Positions 40,673-49,057 of a stretch of 64,000 nucleotides of DNA are shown one piece after another. The position numbers were made by a program, and so were the translations under genes. Under the pieces are notes generated by a model that ran no database searches, was not told the DNA's origin, and saw nothing but the letters and a program-made list of their open reading frames with translations. Origin of the DNA: CBDHFN01 sp965262605 (GTDB lineage: Bacteria > Pseudomonadota > Alphaproteobacteria > JASGCL01); assembly GCA_965262605.1 (NCBI GenBank), contig CBDHFN010000003.1, positions 806,001 through 870,000 on the forward strand, given 5' to 3'. The number at the start of each line of letters is the position of its first letter. Position 1 is the stretch's first letter.

Positions 40673-42349
40673 TTAAGCAATTATTCCGTCTTTTCGCAAG
40701 ATATTTTGGGCAATAACCGCCATTAAATCGCGATAAGAACCTCTTGAATCCTCACGCAGGATAGTTAAATTCGGATACCACGGCAGGGGTTTATATTTAA
40801 ATCCCCATCGCCAAACGGCTTCAAGGGGCAAAACTAAATAGCCCTTTTGCCCCAAAGCCCCCGCGATATGCGCGTTAGTCGTATCATTCATAATTACCGA
40901 ATCGCACGCCATCGTCAAGCCACAAACGGCTTCAATATCGTCCCATAAATCCGCGCCATTAATCAAGTGCATAAATACACCGCTTGCGGCTTGGACTTTG
41001 GCGACCATGTCTTGCGACCCTGCATATTGCAAGGATAAAAATTTATAACCATGCCGTTGTAATTGCGCCAAAGGTTCTAAATCAGTTGGATTAAACGAGC
41101 GATTATCCTCAATCCCTGATTTAATTTGCAAACCAATCCATTTTTGTTGGGGGTTTTCGCCATATAAAACTGCCTTTGCCCGATTTAAATATTCCCCATC
41201 AGCATGAATCCAAGGGGGTGAAGGGTTATGGGTAATGAATAATTGATTGATTTTCATCAAGCTTCCCATATAGCAATAATGGGTTGCTTGCCAATTTTTA
41301 TAGTGCAAATGTTCGCTTAACAAGCCATTTTCGGGCACAAAAACATCAAAATTGCGCCGAAAAATTGTTTCAAGCTTGGGCTTAACTGTCAAAATAACTT
41401 GGGTGTTAAATTGTTTTAAAAAATCAATGGTTCGTTGCAAATCAACCGCAAAATTAATTTGGTCGCCCACGCCTTGTTCGCCGATAATTAATAATTTGCT
41501 ATTATGAATTGCTTCGCCTTGCCAATAAATCAAGTTAATCGGGTTGTGATTAACCACTAAATCCTTAGTTTTAAGGCGGCTTTCATTGCGTTCCCAGCCT
41601 TCGTGATAACGGCGCATTTTAATTAAAAGCTTGCCAAAATTGGAATCAAAAGCGGGATTATCGGTTGTTTCAATTATTTTGCGAAAATGCCGATATGAAT
41701 CGGTGCTCATACCCAAAGACGATTCCACCAACGCTAAATTAGCTAAATTATCAATATTATCGGGTTGGGCATAACAAACTTTTTTTAACATTGGGTAAGC
41801 AATATCTGATTTTCCTTGTTCATGCAGTGCCAGCGCATATTCCGCCATAATATCCAAATCATCAGGGTTTTGGGCTAATTCTGCTTCAAAATATTCCAAG
41901 CCATTTTTTTTGGAATCGCCTTGAATCGCGCGGGCGACTAATAATTTAAAAAAGCTGTTAGTCGGAAACATTTGCACAAATTTTTTGGCATAAAATTCAG
42001 ATTGCGGGTGCTTTAATTCCAGCATATTTTGCACTAAACCCGTGGCGGCTATTTCATCATCTGGTTTAATTTCAAGACATTTAAGGTAATATTCAACGGA
42101 TTTTTCTAAATTATTGGCATCTTTATAAACTGTGGCAAAATTGCGATAAAATTCGTCGGTTTTATACCCTAATTCTTCACTTTTTTGAAAAAACATTAAA
42201 GCCTTATTAATTTGTTTGTCAAGCGCATAACTGGCGGCTAAATAATAAATTGCGCGGGCGTGATTCGGGTTTTTTGCCATAAATTCTTCGCCCAAAATTA
42301 TGGCTTGTTTGGCATTGCCCGCGTTAATTGCATCAACAAATTTCTGCAT
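40673..42349 (-). CDS. TPR protein with C-terminal glycosyltransferase-like domain
   Basis: 558 residues. TPR repeats cover about 1-250 (AIYYLAASYALDKQINKALMFF, DLDIMAEYALALHEQGKSD). A Y/H-x-E-G-W-E-R-N-E-S-R-L hinge then leads to a GT9/GT41-like fold: LLIIGEQGVGDQINFAVDL (phosphate/nucleotide-type loop) and VIMNDTTNAHIAGALGQKGYLVLP, which resembles the donor-sugar site of heptosyltransferases. Such TPR-GT proteins may modify proteins or glycans. It overlaps the TrmJ-like gene by 17 nt. Confidence 0.72.
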   Translation of the reverse strand: MQKFVDAINAGNAKQAIILGEEFMAKNPNHARAIYYLAASYALDKQINKALMFFQKSEELGYKTDEFYRNFATVYKDANNLEKSVEYYLKCLEIKPDDEIAATGLVQNMLELKHPQSEFYAKKFVQMFPTNSFFKLLVARAIQGDSKKNGLEYFEAELAQNPDDLDIMAEYALALHEQGKSDIAYPMLKKVCYAQPDNIDNLANLALVESSLGMSTDSYRHFRKIIETTDNPAFDSNFGKLLIKMRRYHEGWERNESRLKTKDLVVNHNPINLIYWQGEAIHNSKLLIIGEQGVGDQINFAVDLQRTIDFLKQFNTQVILTVKPKLETIFRRNFDVFVPENGLLSEHLHYKNWQATHYCYMGSLMKINQLFITHNPSPPWIHADGEYLNRAKAVLYGENPQQKWIGLQIKSGIEDNRSFNPTDLEPLAQLQRHGYKFLSLQYAGSQDMVAKVQAASGVFMHLINGADLWDDIEAVCGLTMACDSVIMNDTTNAHIAGALGQKGYLVLPLEAVWRWGFKYKPLPWYPNLTILREDSRGSYRDLMAVIAQNILRKDGIIA

Positions 42350-43061
42350 GATTTTGTTCTTTGGTTAAAATCGTGATAATCCCTTCAAAAGTGCGTAATT
42401 CTTGCGAAGAGCCCCGCGCCCGTTGCAAATAATTGCGAATATTACGCGCCACAACTGGTTTCATTTCAGGCGATTTAAAAAAGCCCCGCGCCGTTATTTC
42501 ATCAATGATACGGGTAATTAAATGATTAGTTTCTTCAAATGGTGCAATGTCATGATTCATAATATTTTGCACTGATTCTTGGGTGTTTTTGCTCATCTCA
42601 TAGGCTAACAACGACACAGCATTGGCTAAATTTAGCGAAGGAAAATCAATATTCGTGGGGAATTCGCAAATAAAATTTGCCATGCAAATTTCATCATTGG
42701 TTAATCCCGTTCGCTCCGCGCCAAATAAGACGGCAACCTTAAGATTTTGATTTATTGCATCATGAATGCGTTTCGCGGTAATTTCAGGCGAGACAACTTC
42801 AATCGCTTGTTCGCGTTTGCGCGCCGAAGTGGCAATGACTAAATGCACGCCTGCCAAAGCATCTTGGCAATTTTCGTATATTTTACTATGGGGATAGACA
42901 AATTCAGCCGCACCAGAAGATGCGCTTATGGCTTTTTCACAAGGGTATTCGCCCGCGCGCGGTGCCACAAAATTACATTGATTCAAGCCAAAATTCCACA
43001 TGCCACGCACCGCCATGCCAATATTTTCGGCAATTGCGGGCGCACCAAAATAAATTGGCAT
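42333..43061 (-). CDS. trmJ: TrmJ-like tRNA 2'-O-methyltransferase (SPOUT)
   Basis: 242 residues from ATG 43061 (an upstream TTG-initiated extension would overlap the preceding gene). SpoU/TrmH knot fold: ENIGMAVRGMWNFGLNQC (motif 1), VAVLFGAERTGLTNDEI (motif 2), INIDFPSLNLANAVSLLAYEM-like motif 3 (here NIDFPSLNLANAVSLLAY). TrmJ methylates position 32 of tRNAs. The C-terminal helical extension matches bacterial TrmJ length. The next gene upstream ends 7 nt before this start. Confidence 0.87.
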   Translation of the reverse strand: MPIYFGAPAIAENIGMAVRGMWNFGLNQCNFVAPRAGEYPCEKAISASSGAAEFVYPHSKIYENCQDALAGVHLVIATSARKREQAIEVVSPEITAKRIHDAINQNLKVAVLFGAERTGLTNDEICMANFICEFPTNIDFPSLNLANAVSLLAYEMSKNTQESVQNIMNHDIAPFEETNHLITRIIDEITARGFFKSPEMKPVVARNIRNYLQRARGSSQELRTFEGIITILTKEQNHAEIC

Positions 43062-43068
43062 GCTTGAT

Positions 43069-43677
43069 TTATGGCAGAAGAAACCATGCGGGGTGCGAAG
43101 TTTGTTGAATATTAGCAATAAATGGATTAATATAAATTATCGCCAGCCAAATAATTGCCTCAATAAATGTGCGAATTTGCAAGCGTAGCACTTTGCCACC
43201 TTGGGCTTTTTCGCCATCTTTGAAATTGCTAAACCGCGGCAACCACCTTGGGGTCATTTCGTAATAATCTAAATATTCAATTTGAAATTTTTCCAATAAA
43301 AATTGTTCTTCAAACCGAATCACCCAATTAAAAACCAAGAAAATTAAATAACTTAATAAAAATGCCAACAACCAAGATTGCATTAATAAACCAATGCCAA
43401 AACCGCCAATCACCGAAAATAAATATAATGGATTGCGACATAAGCTAAAAGGACCCCAATTTACCACCATTTCTTTTTTCCGTTCGGCTAAATACCCCAT
43501 ACAAAAAGTTCGCCCCCAAGCCATAATACCCACTAAAATAATACCCAATACCCCCATTAATGGATTATAAAACATGGGTTCGCCTAAAAAACGAATAATT
43601 AAGACAAACAAGGCAATAAAAACTAAAATAAATCGCCGTTGTCGTTGAATTTTTTGCAAATGTGATTTTGTATTCAT
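43069..43677 (-). CDS. ICMT/PEMT-like membrane methyltransferase
   Basis: 202 residues with four to five membrane helices. The cofactor-binding signature of isoprenylcysteine and phospholipid methyltransferases is present: GPFSLCRNPLYLFSVIGGFGIGL (RNPxY/RHPxY motif), then FEEQFLLEKFQIEYLDY, whose E-E and Y residues complete the site. The substrate in bacteria is unknown. First of a leftward run with trmJ and the TPR-GT gene. Confidence 0.8.
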   Translation of the reverse strand: MNTKSHLQKIQRQRRFILVFIALFVLIIRFLGEPMFYNPLMGVLGIILVGIMAWGRTFCMGYLAERKKEMVVNWGPFSLCRNPLYLFSVIGGFGIGLLMQSWLLAFLLSYLIFLVFNWVIRFEEQFLLEKFQIEYLDYYEMTPRWLPRFSNFKDGEKAQGGKVLRLQIRTFIEAIIWLAIIYINPFIANIQQTSHPAWFLLP

Positions 43678-43742
43678 GGCTTAAACTTATAATATTTCGT
43701 GATTATGTCAAGTTTTAAATAAAATTATGATAAAATTCTATT

Positions 43743-43799
43743 TTTTGCCGTAATAAAAAAGTGAATTTCATTGACTTTTATCAAGCAATTTAGTATATT
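43743..43799 (+). promoter_or_regulatory. Promoter of the unknown three-gene operon with upstream GCCGTAATAA element
   Basis: TTTTGCCGTAATAAA (43743-43757), 13 nt, TTGACT (43771-43776), 17 nt, TATATT (43794-43799). The expected transcription start coincides with ATG 43806, so the first gene would be leaderless. Confidence 0.65.
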
Positions 43800-43805
43800 T
43801 CAGCT

Positions 43806-44396
43806 ATGATAAAAGTAAGCGAACAACATTATATAGAATTTGTGTTGGCAGGAATATTTGATTTTAATAGGTTAAATGAAATTTTAAATCAATATTACGA
43901 TAGCGCAAACGAGCAACCGCGAAATGATAAAATATTTCATGGTGGTGATTCATTGATTTCCGTTATAAACAACAAAATAAGCTTAATGGCAACAATTAAT
44001 GCCGTAAATAATTCAATAAAATTTATTAATTATATTGCAGAAAATTTAAATTTTAGCTATCTTAATGCAATTGGTATAAATTATTTCAATGAAATGGCAA
44101 TTGAGGATTTTGACCAATTAATAAATAATATTTTTCCCCTGAATAATAATAAACTAAGAAATTGCAATTTTACACTAGAAGATAAAAAGAATAATTTAAC
44201 TAATTTTTTTGTCTTTTCAAAAGATTTTAACTTAAATTGGAATGGCTCTCAAATTAAACTTAGTAATATTGTGCATTATAATATTAATAAAGATTTTAAT
44301 AAAGCTAAACTAACCAAAGACGATAAGAAATCAATTGGTAATTTTTTTCAAAAAGCGGCAACATACCCCAAGAAATTTATGGAAATACCATCATGA
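43806..44396 (+). CDS. Unknown accessory protein A of a three-gene operon
   Basis: 196 residues, very rich in Asn, Ile, Lys and Phe, in line with the low GC of the operon. No signal peptide or membrane helix. The middle (about 50-115) reads ISLMATINAVNNSIKF, then NFSYLNAIGINYFNEMAIEDFDQLI, a beta-alpha pattern that vaguely recalls the sporadic TIGR04255-type proteins; I do not trust this as an assignment. The stop overlaps the next start by 4 nt (ATGA). Predicted leaderless. Composition and the shared promoter element suggest horizontally acquired accessory DNA. Confidence 0.6.
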   Translation: MIKVSEQHYIEFVLAGIFDFNRLNEILNQYYDSANEQPRNDKIFHGGDSLISVINNKISLMATINAVNNSIKFINYIAENLNFSYLNAIGINYFNEMAIEDFDQLINNIFPLNNNKLRNCNFTLEDKKNNLTNFFVFSKDFNLNWNGSQIKLSNIVHYNINKDFNKAKLTKDDKKSIGNFFQKAATYPKKFMEIPS

Positions 44397-45046
44397 ATAC
44401 TGCCCTAAATTATTCAGAACTTGCGCACATACCCGCAATAAATGAAAGCATTATCCCAACAGCTTATAGAGAAGAAACCGAATTTCAATTCTCAGCGACG
44501 ACAAGCATTAATGTTTATAATATATCAAGTTTTACACCAACATCTTTTCAATTCCATGAAAATAATGGTAATAAAACTATGACGATTAATAAATTATCAC
44601 TAGATTATGAAAAATTTTTTAATGATTTATCTTTACCAAAAAAATTTAAAAATATATTAAAAAATAATCATGAAGATAACCAACATGAAGCAATTAATAC
44701 AAGTATAATTTCATGCCGCAATTTTGAAAAATTTGTCAAAATTGCCAAATTTATTAAATTTCCTGCAATCTGCATTGATGATAATGGTTTAGTAAATTTA
44801 GCATGGGCAAGTAAACCGATTATTCACCAAATGCAAATTAAGCTTGATAACGGGCAAATAATACAAAAAAACCAACGAATCATCAAAAAATTATTTAACA
44901 TTACATTTTTAAATAACAATAAAATCCAAGTGAATTTCAAAAATAACAATAATTTTCATGCAATGTCTTTAGAAAACTTGCATGAATTAACCAAAGAATT
45001 AAGAAAATTAAACAATGACATAAAATCATGGTTGATTAATGGATGA
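44393..45046 (+). CDS. Unknown accessory protein B of a three-gene operon
   Basis: 217 residues, soluble, no recognised motif. A beta-rich N-terminal half (FQFSATTSINVYNISSF, FQFHENNGNKTMTI) is followed by a helical-beta C-terminal half with FPAICIDDNGLVNLAWASKP and a final helix LHELTKELRKLNNDIKSWL. Couples to A by ATGA and to C by an 8-nt overlap, so A, B and C probably work together in fixed ratio. No transfer or phage gene is adjacent. Confidence 0.6.
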   Translation: MNTALNYSELAHIPAINESIIPTAYREETEFQFSATTSINVYNISSFTPTSFQFHENNGNKTMTINKLSLDYEKFFNDLSLPKKFKNILKNNHEDNQHEAINTSIISCRNFEKFVKIAKFIKFPAICIDDNGLVNLAWASKPIIHQMQIKLDNGQIIQKNQRIIKKLFNITFLNNNKIQVNFKNNNNFHAMSLENLHELTKELRKLNNDIKSWLING

Positions 45047-45419
45047 AATTAATAATGGCAATATAATTAGGGCAATAAAAAGTAAATTTAATAGCGATGC
45101 TCTCAAATATAAAAATTTTGAATATTCTCAAAATGATATTCAAAAAAATTCTGGCGTTTCGTTTTATGCAATTTCAGATGAACAAGATGAATTACAAAAA
45201 AAGCGAATGATTCGCGGTAATGTTAAATTTGCAATTTCAGGATTTGCAAAATTAGAAATATCCCATACAAAAAATTTTGTGCAACAACAAACAACAAAAA
45301 AATTAATTTTTCATGACAAGCAAGCAAATGACCATCTTATTATGAACCAGTTAATTGTTAGCCAAGTTGAATTTGAAGTGGCAAATGCGATTTGTGCCAT
45401 CGCAGAATTTTCAAGTTAA
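45039..45419 (+). CDS. Unknown accessory protein C of a three-gene operon
   Basis: 126 residues, soluble, no recognised motif. A charged middle (SDEQDELQKKRMIRGNVKF) precedes a likely beta strand pair and a C-terminal helix QVEFEVANAICAIAEF. It is the last gene of the operon; the next promoter, with the same upstream element, begins 4 nt after its stop. Function unknown. Confidence 0.55.
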   Translation: MDEINNGNIIRAIKSKFNSDALKYKNFEYSQNDIQKNSGVSFYAISDEQDELQKKRMIRGNVKFAISGFAKLEISHTKNFVQQQTTKKLIFHDKQANDHLIMNQLIVSQVEFEVANAICAIAEFSS

Positions 45420-45422
45420 TTT

Positions 45423-45480
45423 TTTTGCCGTAATAATTAATCAAATATAAATTGACAATATGCTAAATATATGCTATTGA
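45423..45480 (+). promoter_or_regulatory. Promoter of the outer-membrane barrel gene with upstream GCCGTAATAA element
   Basis: TTTTGCCGTAATAAT (45423-45437), 14 nt, TTGACA (45452-45457), 17 nt, TATTGA (45475-45480). Predicted start about 45487; this excludes the ATG at 45471 as start codon. Confidence 0.65.
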
Positions 45481-45515
45481 ATACTTGTTATAACAGAAGA
45501 AATCAAGTTAAAATC

Positions 45516-46184
45516 ATGAGTAGAAACACATTTTATTGCAAATATTTCAAATTAATACTTGTATTGCCAATAATATATTTGATTGGTATTGCGCAATTAC
45601 ATTCCCAAAATTCGTATTATGATGCCAGACAGATTCGTGGCTATGCGGGTTTAGGGGTTGGTATTCCCGATATGCAATCGGGGATTGAATCGCCAATTGG
45701 TGGCACAGAAATTGAACGATCCGTGCATAGTTTTCGCGCTTTTGCGGGTGTGATGTTTACCGATTGGTTGGCTCTTGAAGCAAATTTTAATGATTTAGGT
45801 TCTGATGCAGCGGTGGCGGCAAAATTAAGCGATGCGGCTACTTATTTAAACAAACAATATAGCTTTGCCCCAAACGGCAGAATGGACGCCAAGGCTTATT
45901 CCGTTGGCATCGCGCCGGTAATTTCCCTTAATTTGCCCTATGTTCGCCCGTTTGTTCGGGTGGGTTATCATTGGTGGAATTACAAATTTAAGGCATCGGG
46001 GGTTTTTATTAATGGTGTAAGTTCAGAATTTTCACGCAATAAAAGGGGTGGTGATATAACTTTTGGGGCGGGCATGGATTTTAAATTATTTCCCAATCAA
46101 TGGCTAAGATTCCAATATGATTCTATTCCCATTGATTCGCGCCGTTCATCTTTAACATCCGTTAATTTATTAACTTTATTTTAA
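45516..46184 (+). CDS. Outer-membrane beta-barrel protein (OmpA/Ail-like)
   Basis: 222 residues. The start is ATG 45516, because the ATG at 45471 precedes the predicted transcription start. Signal peptide FKLILVLPIIYLIGIAQLHS-Q (about residue 31). The mature part shows alternating strands typical of an eight-strand barrel: RGYAGLGVGIP, HSFRAFAGVMFTDWLALEANF, KAYSVGIAPVISLNL, PFVRVGYHWWNYKF, and an end in aromatic/Leu-Phe (LLTLF). Surface or adhesion role possible. Unlike its upstream neighbours it is a cell-envelope gene, yet shares their promoter element. Confidence 0.8.
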   Translation: MSRNTFYCKYFKLILVLPIIYLIGIAQLHSQNSYYDARQIRGYAGLGVGIPDMQSGIESPIGGTEIERSVHSFRAFAGVMFTDWLALEANFNDLGSDAAVAAKLSDAATYLNKQYSFAPNGRMDAKAYSVGIAPVISLNLPYVRPFVRVGYHWWNYKFKASGVFINGVSSEFSRNKRGGDITFGAGMDFKLFPNQWLRFQYDSIPIDSRRSSLTSVNLLTLF

Positions 46185-46194
46185 AAGAGGTATC

Positions 46195-46869
46195 ATGCAA
46201 AATAATTTTAACGAAGAAAATATTATTGAATATTTAGTCGCGCACCCTGATTTTTTAAATCGCCACCCTAATTTATATGAAATTTTAGAATCACCCAAAC
46301 GCGAATTTAAGGGCGCAGTATTCCAATCAAAAATAGTTGATTTTCAGCAAAGCATGATTGAAAAAATGCGATTAAAACATCAAATTACCGAAGAATCTTA
46401 CGATGAATATAAGCGAAATTTAGTCATAACCAAACAAATTATTGACGCATGCGTATCGTTAATCGCCCCCAAAAATATCCCCGAATTTATCAAGGTTATC
46501 AGCCAAGATTGGCGTAAAATTTTTGAAGTTGACAGCATTATTTACGCTAAAGAATCCCCAGCACTTAATGAAAATTTCCGCGAATTTGAAGTGAAAAAAG
46601 GGAAAATTTTGCAAATTTTTGGGGGCGATTCCCAGCAATTTTATGTTGGGCGGGTGATTCCAGAATATGAATGGATTTTTGCATCTTCGTCAATTGCTAT
46701 AAATTCATGCGCCTTAGTTCGTTTAAATATTGCGAATTGCGATGAATTTGCTATGGTTGGCTTTGGTTCTGGCGATAAAAATTTTTATCAAGCGCAAATG
46801 GCAACAAATTACTTGGAATTTTTGCAAAATACCTTGCAAGTTAGCTTTAATAAATGCTATACGGCTTAA
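46195..46869 (+). CDS. DUF484 (GAF-like) protein
   Basis: 224 residues. The N-terminus IIEYLVAHPDFLNRHPNLYEIL is the DUF484 signature, then a coiled helix (FQQSMIEKMRLKHQ) and a GAF-like domain (about 95-215). Members are of unknown function and often lie next to xerC or dapF in proteobacteria; neither is here. It starts 10 nt after the barrel gene and has an AAGAGG ribosome site. Confidence 0.82.
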   Translation: MQNNFNEENIIEYLVAHPDFLNRHPNLYEILESPKREFKGAVFQSKIVDFQQSMIEKMRLKHQITEESYDEYKRNLVITKQIIDACVSLIAPKNIPEFIKVISQDWRKIFEVDSIIYAKESPALNENFREFEVKKGKILQIFGGDSQQFYVGRVIPEYEWIFASSSIAINSCALVRLNIANCDEFAMVGFGSGDKNFYQAQMATNYLEFLQNTLQVSFNKCYTA

Positions 46870-46890
46870 AATATCAAAGAGTAAATAATC

Positions 46891-47808
46891 ATGAATAATA
46901 ATGCAGTTTGGACAATTGCGCCCACCGCTTTTACGCCCGATGGCGCCATTGATTTTGAATCAATGGCGAATATCATTGCTTGGTATGATAATTTAGGGGT
47001 TCAAGGCATCACGATTTTAGGCGTAATGGGCGAGGCAAATAAACTTACCGCCCAAGAATCGCTGGAAATCATTAAAATATTTAAAAAATTGGCAACATGC
47101 CAAATTATTGTCGGCATTACAAATCCAAGCCTTGCCACCATGGCGGAGTTAAGCAAGCACGCCATGGATTTAGGCTGTGATGGTGTGATGATTGCCCCGC
47201 CAAACCATTTACGCACTGATGATGCAATTTGCGGTTATTACCGCGATGCTATAAAAGCCATCGGCACAGATATTCCCGTATGCGTCCAAGATTTTCCGCT
47301 TAATTTTTCCGTGCAAATGTCCTTGAATGTCTTAAAGCGATTAATTAGCGAAAACCCATCGGTTAATATGTTAAAACATGAAGATTGGCCCGGGCTTGAA
47401 AAATTAAGCCAGCTTAAATCAGCGATGAATGATAAGCTTACGCGTGAAATTCCAATTTTTTGTGGTAATGGTGGTATGTTTTTGGATTGGGAATTGCGGC
47501 GCGGCGCCAATGGACCCATGACGGGTTATGCTTATCCAGAATTATTATGCGCCATGGTGAAATTGCATGCCAGCGGTGATTATGATAAAATGCACCAATT
47601 ATTTAATATCCATTTGCCGTTAATTCGGTATGAACAACAAAGCAATATTGGCTTAGCCGTGCGCAAATTTATTATGGCAAGCCGTGGCATGATTAAGCAT
47701 GATACCATGCGCGCGCCATGCACGCCTTTATCACCAACCGCCCAAAAGGAAATAATTACCATGATGAATAATATCACCACCCAATCAAGCAAAGCCAATA
47801 TATTATGA
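46891..47808 (+). CDS. DapA-superfamily aldolase, not a canonical DHDPS
   Basis: 305-residue TIM-barrel of the dihydrodipicolinate synthase/N-acetylneuraminate lyase family. The Schiff-base lysine is K162 (NMLKHEDWP), and the GVMGEANKLTAQE block replaces GTTGE. The catalytic tyrosine of true DapA (LYNVP) is replaced: the equal stretch is CVQDFP. This makes lysine synthesis unlikely and a keto-acid or sugar-acid aldolase or dehydratase more likely. The next gene overlaps by 4 nt. Confidence 0.82.
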   Translation: MNNNAVWTIAPTAFTPDGAIDFESMANIIAWYDNLGVQGITILGVMGEANKLTAQESLEIIKIFKKLATCQIIVGITNPSLATMAELSKHAMDLGCDGVMIAPPNHLRTDDAICGYYRDAIKAIGTDIPVCVQDFPLNFSVQMSLNVLKRLISENPSVNMLKHEDWPGLEKLSQLKSAMNDKLTREIPIFCGNGGMFLDWELRRGANGPMTGYAYPELLCAMVKLHASGDYDKMHQLFNIHLPLIRYEQQSNIGLAVRKFIMASRGMIKHDTMRAPCTPLSPTAQKEIITMMNNITTQSSKANIL

Positions 47809-48971
47809 AAATTGCCGCTATATTTAGTGCGATTGTGCCGATAATTGACGCATGGTTAAAAAATAAAAATCAAGCTTTTGATGAATTAATGGCGGATAAT
47901 GAAGCGCGTTATATGGGTTCAAAAGACCGCAAGCATTTTAAAAATTGGGCTTTTGGCATTATTCGCCATTACCAATTTTTATCGGAAACCTTGCAAAATA
48001 ATGAAATTGAAGAAACGGCTTTAAATCTTGGGCTTTTATATATTTTTCATTATGATAATGAAAATTTTGAAATTATCCAAGAAGAACACCAATACGCGAA
48101 ACCAATTGCGCCAGACGCGATTAAAATAATTCGCGCGATTATAATTCACCCAACCAGCGACTATGCCGAAGTAAATTTACCGAATTTTGTTTATAAATTA
48201 TTTCGTGAATCATATGACCACGAAGCGATTCGCACGATGATTTTGCGCCCAAATTTGCCGGAAATTCGCGTGCGCTATGACAAGCATTTTAATCGCCTTG
48301 TTCAAGAATTTCAGGCGCAAATTTTACCAAATGTGCCCAATGGCATGCGGCTTAGCAAAAACGAAGCCCTTACCCATCACCCTAATTTTAAGCAAGGCAA
48401 ATTTGACATACAATCTTACGCATCTCAGCTTGCTTGTGAGCTTATTAAGCAAACTCTGTCGCATAATTTATCTATATTGGATTTATGCGCGGGTGCTGGT
48501 GGTAAATCTTTAAATTTAGGGCAAGATTTCTTGCAAATTACCCTTACTGATATTGACAATAAACGGCTTTTACGCGCCAAAGATAGGCTTATCGCCCAGC
48601 GCATTGACGCGCACATCGTGCATTATCATAATTTAGCGGGCAAAAAATATGAAATTATTATGATTGATGCGCCGTGCAGTGGTTCGGGTAATTTTAATCG
48701 CAACCCATGGGCGGCTTTTGGGATTAATCAACAAAAAATTCACCATTATATGCAAAGCCAAACAAAATTATTGCAAAAATCTTTGGAATTTGCGCCCCGT
48801 TATATTATTTATATGACTTGTTCGGCATTTGATTGTGAAAACCAAGCAAGAATTGCGGAATTTTTACAAAAAAACCCGCAATTTCGCGAAATTACATCTG
48901 AAAATTTTAATGCCATCAGCCACGATAGCGATGGATTTTTCATCAGTATTTTAGAAAAAACCCCAGATTAA
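47805..48971 (+). CDS. RsmB-like rRNA m5C methyltransferase
   Basis: 388-residue NOL1/NOP2/Sun-type enzyme. SAM site LDLCAGAGGKSLNLG, motif IV DAPCSGSGNFNRNPW and the catalytic motif VI MTCSAFDCENQ; both cysteines of the RNA m5C mechanism are present. The N-terminal NusB-like helical domain (1 to about 140) fits RsmB. It methylates 16S rRNA (position 967 in E. coli). Coupled to the aldolase gene by ATGA. Confidence 0.87.
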   Translation: MKIAAIFSAIVPIIDAWLKNKNQAFDELMADNEARYMGSKDRKHFKNWAFGIIRHYQFLSETLQNNEIEETALNLGLLYIFHYDNENFEIIQEEHQYAKPIAPDAIKIIRAIIIHPTSDYAEVNLPNFVYKLFRESYDHEAIRTMILRPNLPEIRVRYDKHFNRLVQEFQAQILPNVPNGMRLSKNEALTHHPNFKQGKFDIQSYASQLACELIKQTLSHNLSILDLCAGAGGKSLNLGQDFLQITLTDIDNKRLLRAKDRLIAQRIDAHIVHYHNLAGKKYEIIMIDAPCSGSGNFNRNPWAAFGINQQKIHHYMQSQTKLLQKSLEFAPRYIIYMTCSAFDCENQARIAEFLQKNPQFREITSENFNAISHDSDGFFISILEKTPD

Positions 48972-49057
48972 AGCACAGGGTAATATCCTAAAAAAAATGG
49001 TGAATAACCAATTAATCATTTGTTGATTTTGCAATTATAATATGATATTAGTTATTT

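Noticed and set aside
31552..45437. GCCGTAATAA elements as phage attachment sites flanking inserted modules
   Set aside because: They lie in direct pairs around accessory DNA, but no integrase, tRNA target or excision junction is seen, and the fixed spacing to -35 boxes is better explained by a promoter role.
45471..45515. Longer start for the outer-membrane barrel protein
   Set aside because: It lies within the -10 box, before the predicted transcription start, and would put a polar stretch before the signal peptide.
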